A stretch of 64,000 nucleotides of DNA from Phytophthora colocasiae (GCA_018806915.1 JAGKQI010000096.1:372001-436000); one strand, 5' to 3'; positions 21,702-31,272 are shown, counted from the stretch's first letter. The notes: a model not told the origin generated them from the letters alone. Numbers and translations: made by a program.

Positions 21702-22309
21702 TTATATCCAGTTGAGGAAGAGGCATCGCAATATCAATGTCCTCCTGTGACACACCCTCAGCTTTCAGTTTATTCCGTTCACGAGACAGCATAATTATCC
21801 GCAGTATCCTCCGGTGCTCCGCTTCCTCCTGCAGCTTCATCACATTCGCAGACTCTGCAATGCGAGCTTTAGATTCCTTTTGTCTTTATCGGACCGCTTC
21901 TGCTTTAGTACCAGTTCTTCTCTTTGAATTGAAAGGTTTTTCATCTCAATTTCCTTATGTTGGACCAGCTGAAATTCTTTGAGCGCGTGAAGCGCGTCAT
22001 GATCAACTAACGAACTTCGTTTCTTTTTTGGCTTCTTCGGATTCGTCGTAATTGTACGAGCGCGGATTGGGCTCGCTTAGCAACTGGCAAACTAGTGGTG
22101 GTAACGGCTGAAGTTGCAGCTGTATCTGAAGTAGTAGTCACACTCATTTGCCTTGTTCTTCGTGTTATGACCCTTGTCACGTCAATACATTGTCGCCTAC
22201 TCCATGCGTGTAGGGCAGTCATAAGACGCAAAGACTTGTTCCGGAGGTGGCGGAATGAGATAGCTCGAGGTTGTTGCTGCAGTGGTGCCGCTGTTGGTGT
22301 TGAATCCAT
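21634..22309 (-). pseudogene. Decayed second gene of element 1, N-terminus shared with the MULE transposase
   Basis: ATG at 22309 gives MDSTPTAAP and then ALHAWSRRQCIDVT, close to MASTPTSAP and ALHAWNRRQVIDVT at the start of the MULE gene at 30819. After that the two differ. Here the ORF stops at 22007. Other minus frames continue with a basic PKKPKKKR nuclear-signal-like run and a charged coiled coil (RREELVLKQK-type heptads, MKLQEEAEHRR) down to 21634. It looks like one gene with at least two frame changes, or with introns I cannot place. The C-terminal part resembles accessory coiled-coil proteins of DDE_4 elements in composition only. Confidence 0.55.
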
Positions 22310-22441
22310 AATCAAAGAATGAATGAACTTAAAAAGAGCAAAGGCAAATGTAGGTTTCGCGACTAGTTTTACAGGCCACGTGGGTTTCATAACCGAATAT
22401 TGAAAAGTAGCACAACATTGACGGATAAGCTTCCTCTGGTC

Positions 22442-22599
22442 GCCAAATTAAATATCCAATTAACTCTTTGACAATTACTGTCGGAGTTAATTCATTTTGC
22501 GATAAAATAAAATTTTGTGTTGACTATTTTTTTTTTGGTCGACACATACGATTTATTGGTAGCTCGAGCTCCGTAACCTCGAGCTCCATAGATTTTCCC
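22442..22599 (-). repeat. Element 1 right TIR
   Basis: About 158 bp, inverted partner of 20114-20269. Read on the minus strand from 22599 it extends the interrupted kinase ORF to a stop at 22524. Confidence 0.88.
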
Positions 22600-23749
22600 T
22601 TTGCGCCTGCCACTTCACATGCTGTTCTCAACACAGCATCGAGCGACACCCCAAACGACAGTCCCGCGAGGCTGGCACCGATAAAAGAATCGCCTGCTCC
22701 AATTGTCTCAACCACTCTGTCCAGACGGGCACCAGCAACGTGATGCATTTCCGACGTATATACGTCCAGACAATAAACACCTTCGGCCCCCCAAGGACAA
22801 ATGAAAGCTCTCGAATGGTTTGTAAGCTGGGGCCCCCATTGTTTCGCCGTTATGGCCGCAAAAAAATGTTTCGCACTCGTAAAACCTAGCTTCTCGCGGA
22901 GATAGTCCTTGGACAGGAATATATAATCCGCCATCGACATGAGCCTGCACAATGATAACTTTGTGAGGGCATATCAATTAGTAATTGCGTCTGTTAACTT
23001 ACTTTCTTGCAGGGTCCCAATCGTTGCGAGTTGCTTCAATCTCAAGAGAGATTTTCGCATCAGGCATCTTTTCTCGAACGAAAAGCATCATTTTCTCCGC
23101 TTCCCCCAAGTTGCGGCCTTCGAAATGAAACCACACCCGATCGTCTTGAGTTTCTCTACGATACAGCGTGAGCTGTCGTAGAAACGCTTCATAGCTCAGT
23201 TCACAAAGATTTCTCGAGTTAACGATTGTGCGGGAACCGGTCGTGCGACTTGACAGAATGTACTGGGGACGCACAACGTCAGAGTTCAATTTGAAGGTGA
23301 CACTCCTTATACTCACCGATACTGGCATGCTTCCTTCAGCTTCAATGCTTGCAAGCGAGCAATCTACGCCAAAGGTTGAGAGGTCATTGTGGACAAACGC
23401 AGCATCACAGTCCTTTGCCGGATCCGTGGATACTCCCAGCCATCGGCATCGACCACCTAACTGCGCACACACCACCAGTGCATTCGCAACGTTTCCTCCT
23501 CTACATTTGCGAACAGCAAGTGATCGAATCTGAAAAATACCAAGTAAAATACTCAATATCGAACGACAAGTCGTTTAGATACGGAGGATGAACCTTCGAG
23601 TCCTCTACATGTACTAGTACATGGTTAACAGCCAACAACCAGCGTTAGCTATTTGTCTACATCAACATTGACGCATCACAACCTTCTGGGTAAGCCTCCA
23701 CCTCCTGGATCACGTCGATGATCGCGATCCCGACACCAATCACCTCCAT

Positions 23750-24226
23750 CGCTTCCTTGATTTTGAACCAGAATAGAACTTCAACATGTTCTCTTAAGTG
23801 CGAATGTATCGAGACAGTCACTTTACCGTTGGGGACGACTACTTAGTACGACCCGCGTAACCGTGTCGGTCAAGCGAGTTGACACGCATCTATTGGCGTC
23901 CTATTATAATAGGTGTGGCGAACACTGCGTTTGCCGCACCGTCAATCTGACGAGGAATCCTCACTTTCTGGGGTATCATGGCCCATGGGTATCCTGGCTA
24001 GACACCAGAACATTCTATTGCTTCTCGAAGCTAAGAACATTCGATCGACAGCCCACCAATCGCTGCCCTGTACTTCCTCATTTTCCGCCAATCCCGTCCT
24101 CTGAGAAATTGGCAGCAAAAAATTGCCCCTTTTCTCATACCAAGTTGCCATGATCATCAAACGCTGCCAGTCTACAATTTGCATCAGCAAACTCAAGCGT
24201 ACACAAGCAAGAAAGGCAGCTCAATC
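23750..24226. promoter_or_regulatory. Divergent promoter region, kinase copy 2 and RING gene
   Basis: 477 bp between divergent starts. CTCATTTTCCGCCAAT at about 24077-24092 resembles the oomycete core promoter, an initiator TCATTTYY followed by the flanking region, about 140 bp before the RING gene ATG. No comparable match was found on the minus side. Confidence 0.45.
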
Positions 24227-25078
24227 ATGAGTGCAAGCAACGGCAACCCGCCAAGTGGATCGACGGCCGCACAGCAGCCCCAGACCAATTTCGTGTTCTT
24301 CGTCCCGCCGCCGCCAACGGTGTGGGTGCAGTTCAGTGACGGCATGCAGATGTCCTTCACACCGACCCCAGAGAGGTACCTTCAGTCGATGCTGAGCGGT
24401 GTCCCTTTGTTCGGGTCGATGCCAGAAAATGGTGGTGCTACTGCAGACGGCAGCGACGGCTTCATGAACATGTTGAACGAGCTGTTCCAACGCGCACAGG
24501 CCCAGCAACACGGCCCTCCACCAACCAGCAAGTCGTTTTTGGACAAACTACCGATCAAGATCTGGAGCCAGGAAACCCAGAAGACTGAAGTTCACAATGA
24601 GTGTGTCATCTGCTTGAGTGACTACGAGAACGATGACAAAGTCATCTCGCTCCCGTGCGGACACACTTTTCACAAGGAATGTGGCATGACATGGCTTGTG
24701 GAGCACAACGTCTGCCCCACGTGCAGATACCAGCTGCCAATGCAGAAAGACTGCACTGTGAATGCTGCGACTGAAGCAACAGCAACACCGTCTACTACCG
24801 AGCCAGAGCGAGAACCTACCTCGCAGACTGCCGCGAATGTCACGGGTGTGCGTCGCCAGCGCCCTACCGAAGTGTTTCGCCCGCGTGACGTCCGTCAACG
24901 TGTGGTTGAGACTGTTACAACATCAGCGGACGAGGACGCTGAGCTCGACAGGATGCTGGAGCAGGAGGCTGATCGCTTCGTCAAGGAGGAGATGGAAAAG
25001 CGTCAGATCATGGCCGACGATGCTAGCATCGAAATTGAGGACTGCGATGTGGAAGAGCTCTTCAACGAGTTGAGTTGA
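24227..25078 (+). CDS. RING-H2 E3 ubiquitin ligase
   Basis: 283 aa from ATG 24227; the longer frame to 24179 has no ATG. Single exon. The N-terminal 110 residues are polar with Gly/Pro/Gln stretches and no membrane segment. A C3H2C3 RING at about residues 126-163 reads CVIC, then CGHTFH, KEC, and CPTC, with all eight zinc ligands present. A disordered Thr/Glu/Arg-rich region follows. The acidic C-terminal helix (EEADRFVKEEMEKRQ) ends in ECDVEELFNEL-like acidic residues. The RING would recruit a ubiquitin-charged E2; it is similar in plan to cytosolic RNF126/BTL-type ligases. Substrates cannot be inferred. Confidence 0.88.
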   Translation: MSASNGNPPSGSTAAQQPQTNFVFFVPPPPTVWVQFSDGMQMSFTPTPERYLQSMLSGVPLFGSMPENGGATADGSDGFMNMLNELFQRAQAQQHGPPPTSKSFLDKLPIKIWSQETQKTEVHNECVICLSDYENDDKVISLPCGHTFHKECGMTWLVEHNVCPTCRYQLPMQKDCTVNAATEATATPSTTEPEREPTSQTAANVTGVRRQRPTEVFRPRDVRQRVVETVTTSADEDAELDRMLEQEADRFVKEEMEKRQIMADDASIEIEDCDVEELFNELS

Positions 25079-26041
25079 GTTAAGTCGACTACTGATCCAA
25101 CAGCTAGTGTAAAGTAGAACTTCGAAGTAATAACGTAGTGGCGTAACAGCCATCGTAAAGAAGAAGATCAATAAATTATCATGAACCATGAAAAGCAGAA
25201 ACTCCGTACATATAAGAAGAATACGCGTATCACTCACTACATGTATTGGTAGAGGTAGGAACATCACCGTGTTGCAGACAGCTAAACTACCGATTCCATG
25301 CACAAGGGAGTGTAGATCTTGTACGGGTCTACAGTAGAGCATCGACTCCCGATCGATGTCATGGTTTCAACCACAACATGGCTATCATCGTGCAGCAAGC
25401 TGTTTTATTTCAGCCATCACCTCATGGCTCGAACAGCAAGACTCCTCCAGTTTCGGCTGCACCTGGATAGTACATTAACTTGCATTCAACAGCTTCACGA
25501 GTAGATAGCTATTGTTGATATCACCGTCAATTTCATTCTCAATTTTACTTTCTACACAACTCAAGTCTCGACTACAACTCAAGCTTCGGCTACAACTCAA
25601 GTCTGTACAATTGCGTCTCCACGATACCACGTGACAATCGATACATGTGTGTAGCCCCTAGACCTCAACAAATGCGTACCAAAGGTGGAAGGTAAGTCCC
25701 CTCTAGCTGCTTGTTGAATTGCAGTCTAGCTGAAAGCCTTATTAGGGCCGGTCCGAACCGCCGAAATACGGTCATTGATGAATCTATGGTTGAATATGAC
25801 AATCCATCCGACCATACTTGGAATTTGTAAGCATTCAAAGCCAATAGGCATCGAGATGGAATGTTCCGACCAATCACAGATCATTAGATAGTCATTTTCT
25901 ACCAATCACATCGCTAAAAAAGGCAAGTCCAGCCGTTCCGACGTATCGAGTCGGAAAGCTCCGTCAAATATGTGTATGGACTCTCAAGAAGCAAGTCAAA
26001 CTCATATCACTTGAATATTTCCTATCTATCCGACCAGAGGC
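25079..26041. other. Non-coding stretch with a short tandem repeat and a possible TIR
   Basis: No credible gene. About 25562-25610 holds an 18-bp unit with core CTACAACTCAAG, just over two copies. At 25745 GGGCCGGTCCGAACC follows TTA and resembles the inverted end near 31902 (see findings). Confidence 0.45.
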
Positions 26042-28088
26042 ATGGGGTTAGAAGAGTTAGCGCCTGGAAACACCAAGCGTGCCAAGGCAACTGCCGTAGC
26101 GGCATTCATGCGGTTTCTGAAGTCTTAGTGTGTGACAGAGGAGTATGTGCGTGTCTGTATTGAGCGTGACGAGAGTGGGAAGTGCTTTGTGTCCGTAATG
26201 GACAAGTTTGGTATGCATCTTGCGTTTGTTGAGGGCAAAAACGGCAAGCCGCTTGCGAGAAATACTTCAATGCAGTACTACAGGCTAACCTGTGGCTCTT
26301 TGACCAGTTTCCTCAGCACCGTGCTTCACTGGAAGCGCGGTTGTTGAAAATGGGGAAGACGCTAGACAATTTTTGCATGAAACGTGACGGTGGTGGCTTT
26401 ATCAACAAGGCACCACCATGTACAAAGAGAGTGATTTGAAACGAATGCTAATGTATTTGTATGTTAATGCAAGCTGCTCTAGTGACTATCAGGACGCTGC
26501 ACTCTTGTGCTTGTTGTGGCACCTTTTTGGACGAGCGTCAGACCTCGCGCTGCTGCGTAAGCCAAACGTGTCCATCGACGCTGGCAGTGTGCTCTTCGTT
26601 CGCTTTATCCGGATGAAGACATCGGAAGAGCAAGGCTTGTCTCTCTTCCCTGGAACGGCCTTCGAGACGTGCCCGATGCTCGCCATGGCTTTAGCTCTGC
26701 TGATGCAGACCGCCCCATGCCCCAACATTATCGACAACCTGCCAGACCTCCCAAGCCAAGCTGCGATCTCGCTGTCCGCTGATGTGCCGTTGCTGGAGAT
26801 TCTCGATCATCCTGCTGACTCCGCTGGACTCAACGTACCATCAGCTGCAGGGGTAGACACAACACCAACCATCTACTCTCATGTGAACCGCGTGCTGGAC
26901 AGGATCAGCGTCGCAGCTGGAGTAAAGGCCGCGCTGACGTCTCACTCCTTCCGCCGCGGTGGGGCACAGCATGCTAATGGCAGTGGAGAGCTAACTGCGC
27001 GTTGGATCTTTGATCGCGGTGCCTGGAACATGATCACAACAAACAAGGGCTTCAACTACATCTTCAACACCAGCAAAGAAGACCACAAAGTCAGTAAAAT
27101 ACTCAGCGGATATGATGCTGACGCCAAGGTGCCTCTCCAAGACTTGACCTCCTTCGACTTTCAGACTAAAGCGACGAATACCAAATTCCAGCGCCTTCTG
27201 TTCACCACTTGCCACGGTCTAGAAACCACACGACACAATGTGAATCAAGCCGTGCTAGATGTGCTTACCGCTAGTGTTCTTCGTCACTATCCGCTGCTGA
27301 AGGCCTTGAACGCTGAAACTCCCGCTATCAAACGCATTGAAGCTTGTGCTGTCGACTGTGGCAGCTCGCGTGCTGAACTGCTCGCATGGTCATCGCATCT
27401 TGCAAGCCCTGAGTCAACCTGTGAGGACAGCAAGCCATCAAGCACCCAGCAGCAACAGGAGGCAGCAAAGCAACCGGTAGGACCGAGCAACGAGCAGAAG
27501 ATCATCGTGCACCAGGCTGCTGTCATTAATCACTTTATCGAGCACACGAAGCGACAGGATGCTAGGATGGATGCGCTTGAGGCTAAACTGAACAACAACC
27601 CAATACAAGCATCAAACAAGAGACACAAGCCAGAAACTGACACAAGCGACGGCAGCAAGATCAAGAAGAAGCAACGCAGATCAGCAGTAACTCACCTTCG
27701 TGCGACTTGGTACGCGTGGTACGCTCAAGAGCCTCGGCTGTGGCGTGCACCGATCTCGAAGCAGCAGAAGTCGAATGCCAAGCCGCTTGTCGCATTCATG
27801 AAGCTGTTTCTAGAGGATGGATTTGTGCTGGACGCAGCGACACCAGACTATCGCGATCAGGTTCTGGCACTTAAGGCTCGTGCTGAGAAGTCCGTCCTTG
27901 CATTCCTTGGCGAGCGCAGCATCAGCTCCCGTGGTTCAGGTGCCGTCCTCAAGCACCTGCGTGCCCTTCATCGCTCTGGTGCACTCAACATCATGATTGA
28001 GCGCCACGAATGGCTCCTGCAGACTCCTGCCATCCAATATCCATCCCCAGGCTACACACAGAACATTTTGGAGCAGGTTAGCGAGTAA
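26042..28088 (+). pseudogene. Crypton tyrosine recombinase, N-terminal third decayed
   Basis: The long ORF 26418-28088 (556 aa) holds the catalytic part. WHLFGRASDLALL carries the first Arg, HSFRRGGAQHANG the HxxR pair, and KGFNYIFNTSKEDH to SGY the C-terminal Tyr region. It then has a polar Gln-rich linker with coiled coil and a KKKQRR nuclear signal. A GCR1_C-like DNA-binding domain follows (WYAWYAQEPRLW to FMKLFLEDGFVL), as in many Cryptons. Upstream from ATG 26042 the N-terminal SAM-like domain is readable but broken: TAG at 26126-26128, a shift near 26280 and another near 26415. Cryptons move as DNA circles by recombination and lack TIRs; I could not define the ends. Confidence 0.85.
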
Positions 28089-28328
28089 GGCATTCAAACA
28101 CAGCCATTAAACACTCAATAAACTGCAAACGATCATGTACTGAATGCTTGAGAAGAGACTCGTACAACAGTGTTAACCACCAAGCCTAGAACACAAAGCT
28201 TAACCTCCTTACGGAACAGCAATGTTAACCTCTGAGCTAAGCACACAAAGTTTAACTCAAGCCAACCACTCAGCAATAGCACACATACACACACACAAAC
28301 ACGCACACATGCACACTCTCACACTGGA
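28089..28328. other. Non-coding tail after the Crypton
   Basis: Contains repeated TTAACCTC and TTAACTC-like words and a CA-rich stretch (28280-28320). No gene seen; it may include the Crypton 3' end. Confidence 0.35.
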
Positions 28329-28399
28329 TACTTGCAGCTGGAATCGAACCAGCAACTCCGAGTTTTTAGGCTCGGGCCCTATCATTGGGCCATGCAAGC
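28329..28399 (-). ncRNA. tRNA-like sequence (tRNA pseudogene or SINE head)
   Basis: 71 nt fold as a cloverleaf on the minus strand: acceptor GCTTGCA pairing TGCAAGT, D arm GGCCC/GGGCC, anticodon stem CCGAG/CTCGG, T arm GCTGG TTCGATT CCAGC with a perfect B box. The anticodon loop has 8 nt (CCTAAAAA) and no U at position 33, and the D loop lacks GG. It is therefore probably not a working tRNA. It could be a tRNA-derived SINE head; the CA/TG-rich DNA to its 3' side would fit a decayed tail. The nearest anticodon would be TAA or AAA, not assigned. Confidence 0.5.
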
Positions 28400-28587
28400 G
28401 AGGGGGCGGGGAGTCTTGAGGCCTTGGAGGCTTGAGCGCTACCTTGAAAAAATTGATGAATGAGGGAGCGCTCGGCTTGTCGGTGGTGCAAATTGAGTGG
28501 CTCAGATTTCTTTTTTTGGTGTGTCCCAAAACTTTGGTACAGTCGGAGTGGTCGGAAGTGAGCGGTCGGACGTCGAATAAATTTTGG

Positions 28588-28724
28588 TATGGAGCTCTTA
28601 CGGAGCTGGAGGTACCAAAAAACATATGTTTCGACCAAAACAAAAATTGTCAACACAAATTTTTATTTTATCACAAATGAATTAACTCCGACAGTTGTTG
28701 TCAAAGGGTTAATACGATATTTAG
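28588..28724 (+). repeat. Element 2 left TIR, tip missing
   Basis: Matches 20122 onwards: TATGGAGCTC, the GGTACCAAAAAA stretch, the CGACCAAAA word and the AT-rich body to GATATTTA. The terminal GGGAAAATC is absent. Confidence 0.8.
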
Positions 28725-28895
28725 AGAAAGCTTAGTATTTCGCTGATCTACGTGAACTCCATTAATAGTGGTAGTCAAAGTTGGATACAAGAGCTCTTTC
28801 CAAGAGCTGAGCTCACAGACTATCTCTCACGTACTTTGACTACCTTTGCAAGTTCTTGGAGCCTTGGACTCACGACTGTTCATCAAAATCCAAAG

Positions 28896-29173
28896 ATGCC
28901 CAAGCTAAGCAGGAAGAAGGTGCTCTTGTCAGGACTGCTCCTCGCGTGGGGAAATCACCTCTGTCTCCGTGCGGACAGCGAGGCGTCGAGTGACGAAGAC
29001 ATGGACATAAGCTACTCGTCGCTGTATCTGGTGCTGGATTCTCGACGCTACGTCACGCGCCGTCAGCGCTTAGAGCGCCCACCTTTGCGGATACACTACT
29101 ATCTTACTCGGATGCCCGACGACGATTTTAGGCTCCACTTCCGCATGCCCGGGCTTTATTTTCACGCTGTGTG

Positions 29174-29177
<4 letters not shown>
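28896..29177 (+). pseudogene. DDE_4 transposase, N-terminal fragment
   Basis: ATG 28896 gives MPKLSRKK, an acidic stretch and LHFRMPGLYFHAV, alignable with MPRLS and FRMDRETFFRLV of the element 1 transposase. The reading frame ends in a TC repeat, so no nuclease domain is left. Confidence 0.75.

Positions 29178-29266
<89 letters not shown>
29178..29266. repeat. (TC)n microsatellite, about 44 units
   Basis: An uninterrupted TC run of about 88 bp. The Ser-Leu and Arg-Glu repeats seen in its reading frames are artefacts. It leads straight into an LTR fragment whose source copy has a short TCTCTCTG at the same spot. Confidence 0.95.
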
Positions 29267-29269
<3 letters not shown>

Positions 29270-29325
29270 GTCTTCTGTCTTCCATATTCTCAGGTACACT
29301 TGGTCTCAATATGAAGTCTTGAACC
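29265..29325 (+). repeat. Fragment of the LTR found at 34552-36436
   Basis: TCTTCTGTCTTCCATATTCTC and the following CACTTGGTCTCA word match about 35395-35450 closely. The fragment breaks the DDE_4 gene of element 2. Confidence 0.75.
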
Positions 29326-29388
29326 TGTAGCTTTTTTGTCGATTAGATTTTACTATCTCAATGAGGTCATGCGCACAGGGTCTTCCAT

Positions 29389-30819
29389 TTACAGGGTTTT
29401 TATCAAGGTTTTCTTTGTAACAATTTCCACAGCCTGTTTCCACAAGTTTGCTGTTTCGTTCAAAGCGTATCTGCTGACGAACATCACTACCGCCGAATAC
29501 CGCTCATCTTGTAAGATGTGCGAAAATTTCCCAACATCTCGCTCGATATCTAAACTTGTGTTCTTGATGCAAGTTTGCCACCATGGCAGGAGTTTCTCGA
29601 AAACAGTTAGCAGATTTCCTTTAGACGCCACCAGCCATTTCTTGCACTTCGAGTGTGTTCCTTTGGCTGGAGACGTGGCCCGATAACCAAAATGCAAATA
29701 TTGCGATGTCCAGCAGCGCACAACTTTTATCTTGTATTTCCACCAGTGAAGATCGAGATAGTCTGCAAGTTCCGAGTTACATGACAGAATTTCTGCGCAA
29801 CACTTTACAAACTCTTCCTCATCTGACGAATCAGCAGCGTTGTAGAACAAAGTCATAGATTCGCTGGTCTCAACAGTGTTCTCGTACTTGTCTTGGCCAG
29901 GAGCAGAGTTCGGATTCTCTACTTGGCTTAGGACGGTCCGGGTTTTGGCAAGAACATTTCGAGTAAAAAAACATTGGGCAATCGGCAACACAGTGTTCAT
30001 GTTGGTCATAGCAATGATGTTCAGAAGTGGAAGATCGGAATTATTAGTCTTGTACGTGCAATCCATAACCATGATGTCAGAATTCCAAGCGTAAAATTCT
30101 TTTATTCCAGGGTGAGACCAAAATAAAGCCCGGAGTCGCGAGGTTGCTTGGTCCACGTCAATCTTGAAGAAAAAATTGTGCTCTTCCAATTTCTTTAGCA
30201 GTAGTTCAGTCGGTGTGTCGTCATCCAGTGCCTCTCGACGACCAGCATTTTTCTTGTTCGCCACATCCTTCGCGATAATTGCTGTACACGGATCAGCACT
30301 TCTAATCGAAGCAACAGCCACTTGAGGTGACACACCGGCAGCTGTCTGTGCAGCAACTAAGTCTGTGTGAGACAGGTCTGACGACGTCAAACATTCCATA
30401 TCTCGACGGCGATGTCCGGGGTGAAAGCTCGGGTCGTGAGAGGCAGGGTGGTTGTGGCTATTGGATCCATTAAGGAGGACTATTTTCCAACTTCTGGTCA
30501 CATTGTTCGCGTGAACTGCTTCAATACGAATCTTCATCTTGCACCCAATTTTTCTTGTTCCCCGTTGCGTACGAACTCGATATTCCTCTCGGATGTGACG
30601 TGTGTTCTTGGTTTTGCCGTAGTGGTCGCATTGGAAATCACGTTGTCGAATTTCTTTTGCCTTGTTTTTCTAGTTGTGGGCCTTGGTCACGTCAATAACT
30701 TGGCGTCGGTTCCATGCGTGAAGGGCAATGTCTGCCGCTTCATAAGACTCAAACACTTGTTCGGGGAGGTAACTGGAGATTTTTGCTGCCTGTGGTGCTG
30801 ATGTTGGTGTTGAAGCCAT
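29389..30819 (-). pseudogene. MULE-type transposase with FAR1-like zinc finger, one nonsense codon
   Basis: From ATG 30819 the frame is open to 29389 except for TAG at 30672-30670; codons on both sides are coding and in the same frame. After the MASTPTSAP and ALHAWNRRQ start comes a FAR1/WRKY-GCM1-like finger (FQCDHYGK, RTQRGTRKIGCKMKI, NSHNHPASHD). The MULE DDE domain follows, with IMVMDCTYKTNNSDLPLLNI for the first Asp and TNMNTVLPIAQCFF. The ORF is shorter than full MULE transposases and lacks a clear SWIM finger, so the 3' part may be lost. This protein family makes 9-bp duplications and could explain those around element 1. Confidence 0.82.
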
Positions 30820-30921
30820 AATCAAAGAATGAATGGACTCAAAAAGAGCAAAACTCAAAGGCAAATGTAGGTTTCGCGCCTAGTTTACAGGACACGTGGG
30901 TTTCGTAACCGAATAGCTCAA

Positions 30922-31042
30922 CATCTCATGAGAATGCGATGCAGACTAATGATCTATAATAAACACCAGAGTAACTCATAGAATAACCACTAGTCATTGA
31001 ATAATCGCTAGAATATCCACTATAATAACCGCTATGAGATGA
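30922..31042. repeat. Short insert with 8-bp inverted ends and internal repeats
   Basis: CATCTCAT near 30922 and ATGAGATG near 31035 bound about 120 bp that element 1 lacks at the matching place. Inside are degenerate units such as AATAACCACT, AATAATCGCT, AATATCCACT and AATAACCGCT. It could be a tiny MITE-like insert. Confidence 0.45.
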
Positions 31043-31156
31043 TTAATTCATTTGCGATAAAATACAAATTTGTGTTGACTACTTTTATTTTGGTCGACAC
31101 ATAAGTTTTTTTTTGGTACCTCGAGCTCCGTAACCTCGAGCTCCATAGATTTTCCC
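31041..31156 (-). repeat. Element 2 right TIR
   Basis: Ends in GAGCTCCATAGATTTTCCC like element 1. It has the same two GAGCTC/CTCGAG words and an AT-rich body. Confidence 0.85.
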
Positions 31157-31272
31157 GACAGAGAGTAGGGCAGTTCGGGCGTTTAGTAAACGTCAAAACC
31201 TGGATCCGAGACCGCGCGCCGAGTAGGATGCGTGCTATGGTAGCTGCTATCATTATGATTTAAATCTATTCC

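Larger units (their letters stand above)
20114..22599. mobile_element. Chimeric TIR transposon with 9-bp target duplication (element 1)
   Basis: 2,486 bp, ends starting GGGAAAATCTATGGAGCTCG, flanked by TTTGCGCCT at 20105-20113 and 22600-22608. The target is the last exon of the second ketohexokinase gene. TIRs are about 157 bp. A 9-bp duplication and long TIRs are the hallmark of Mutator-like elements. Yet the only long ORF inside is a DDE_4 (PIF/Harbinger-like) transposase, whose family normally makes 3-bp duplications. On the other strand, 22170-22405 is close to 30680-30915 of a second element with the same TIRs and a real MULE transposase. Best reading: a MULE-type element that carries a captured or nested DDE_4 gene, mobilised in trans. 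Confidence 0.85.
20014..23749 (-). pseudogene. Ketohexokinase-like kinase, copy 2, last exon split by a transposon
   Basis: Exons (minus): 23749-23683, 23604-23594 (only 11 nt), 23529-23317, 23262-23003, then exon 5 from 22944 to 22600. It resumes at 20104 and ends at the TGA 20016-20014. Without the element the exons sum to 987 nt (328 aa), an exact multiple of three. They align with copy 1 (10415-11653) at GGN, WFHFEGRN, FLSKDYL and AKCSQQGF. ETIGAGDSFIGA is intact. With the element present, translation runs into its TIR and stops at 22524, giving 323 aa: the last 24 or so residues are replaced by about 23 coded by the transposon. The core and catalytic Asp survive, so the product might still work; I call it disrupted. 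Codons before the insertion show no stop. Confidence 0.88.
28588..31156. mobile_element. Long-TIR element with MULE transposase and a DDE_4 fragment (element 2)
   Basis: Same TIR family as 20114-22599: left 28588-28724, right 31041-31156. The outer 8-9 bases of the left end are missing and no 9-bp duplication is seen, so one side is truncated or rearranged. Inside, from left: the first 90-odd codons of a DDE_4 transposase (plus), a TC microsatellite, a piece of LTR, then a MULE/FAR1 transposase (minus). The order of the two genes is the same as in element 1. Confidence 0.75.

Noticed and set aside
28329..28399. Functional tRNA-Leu(TAA) or tRNA-Phe
   Set aside because: The anticodon loop has 8 nt, lacks U33, and the D loop lacks GG.
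29070..29309. Minus-strand ORF of repeating Arg-Glu
   Set aside because: It is the TC microsatellite read backwards; no protein is supported.
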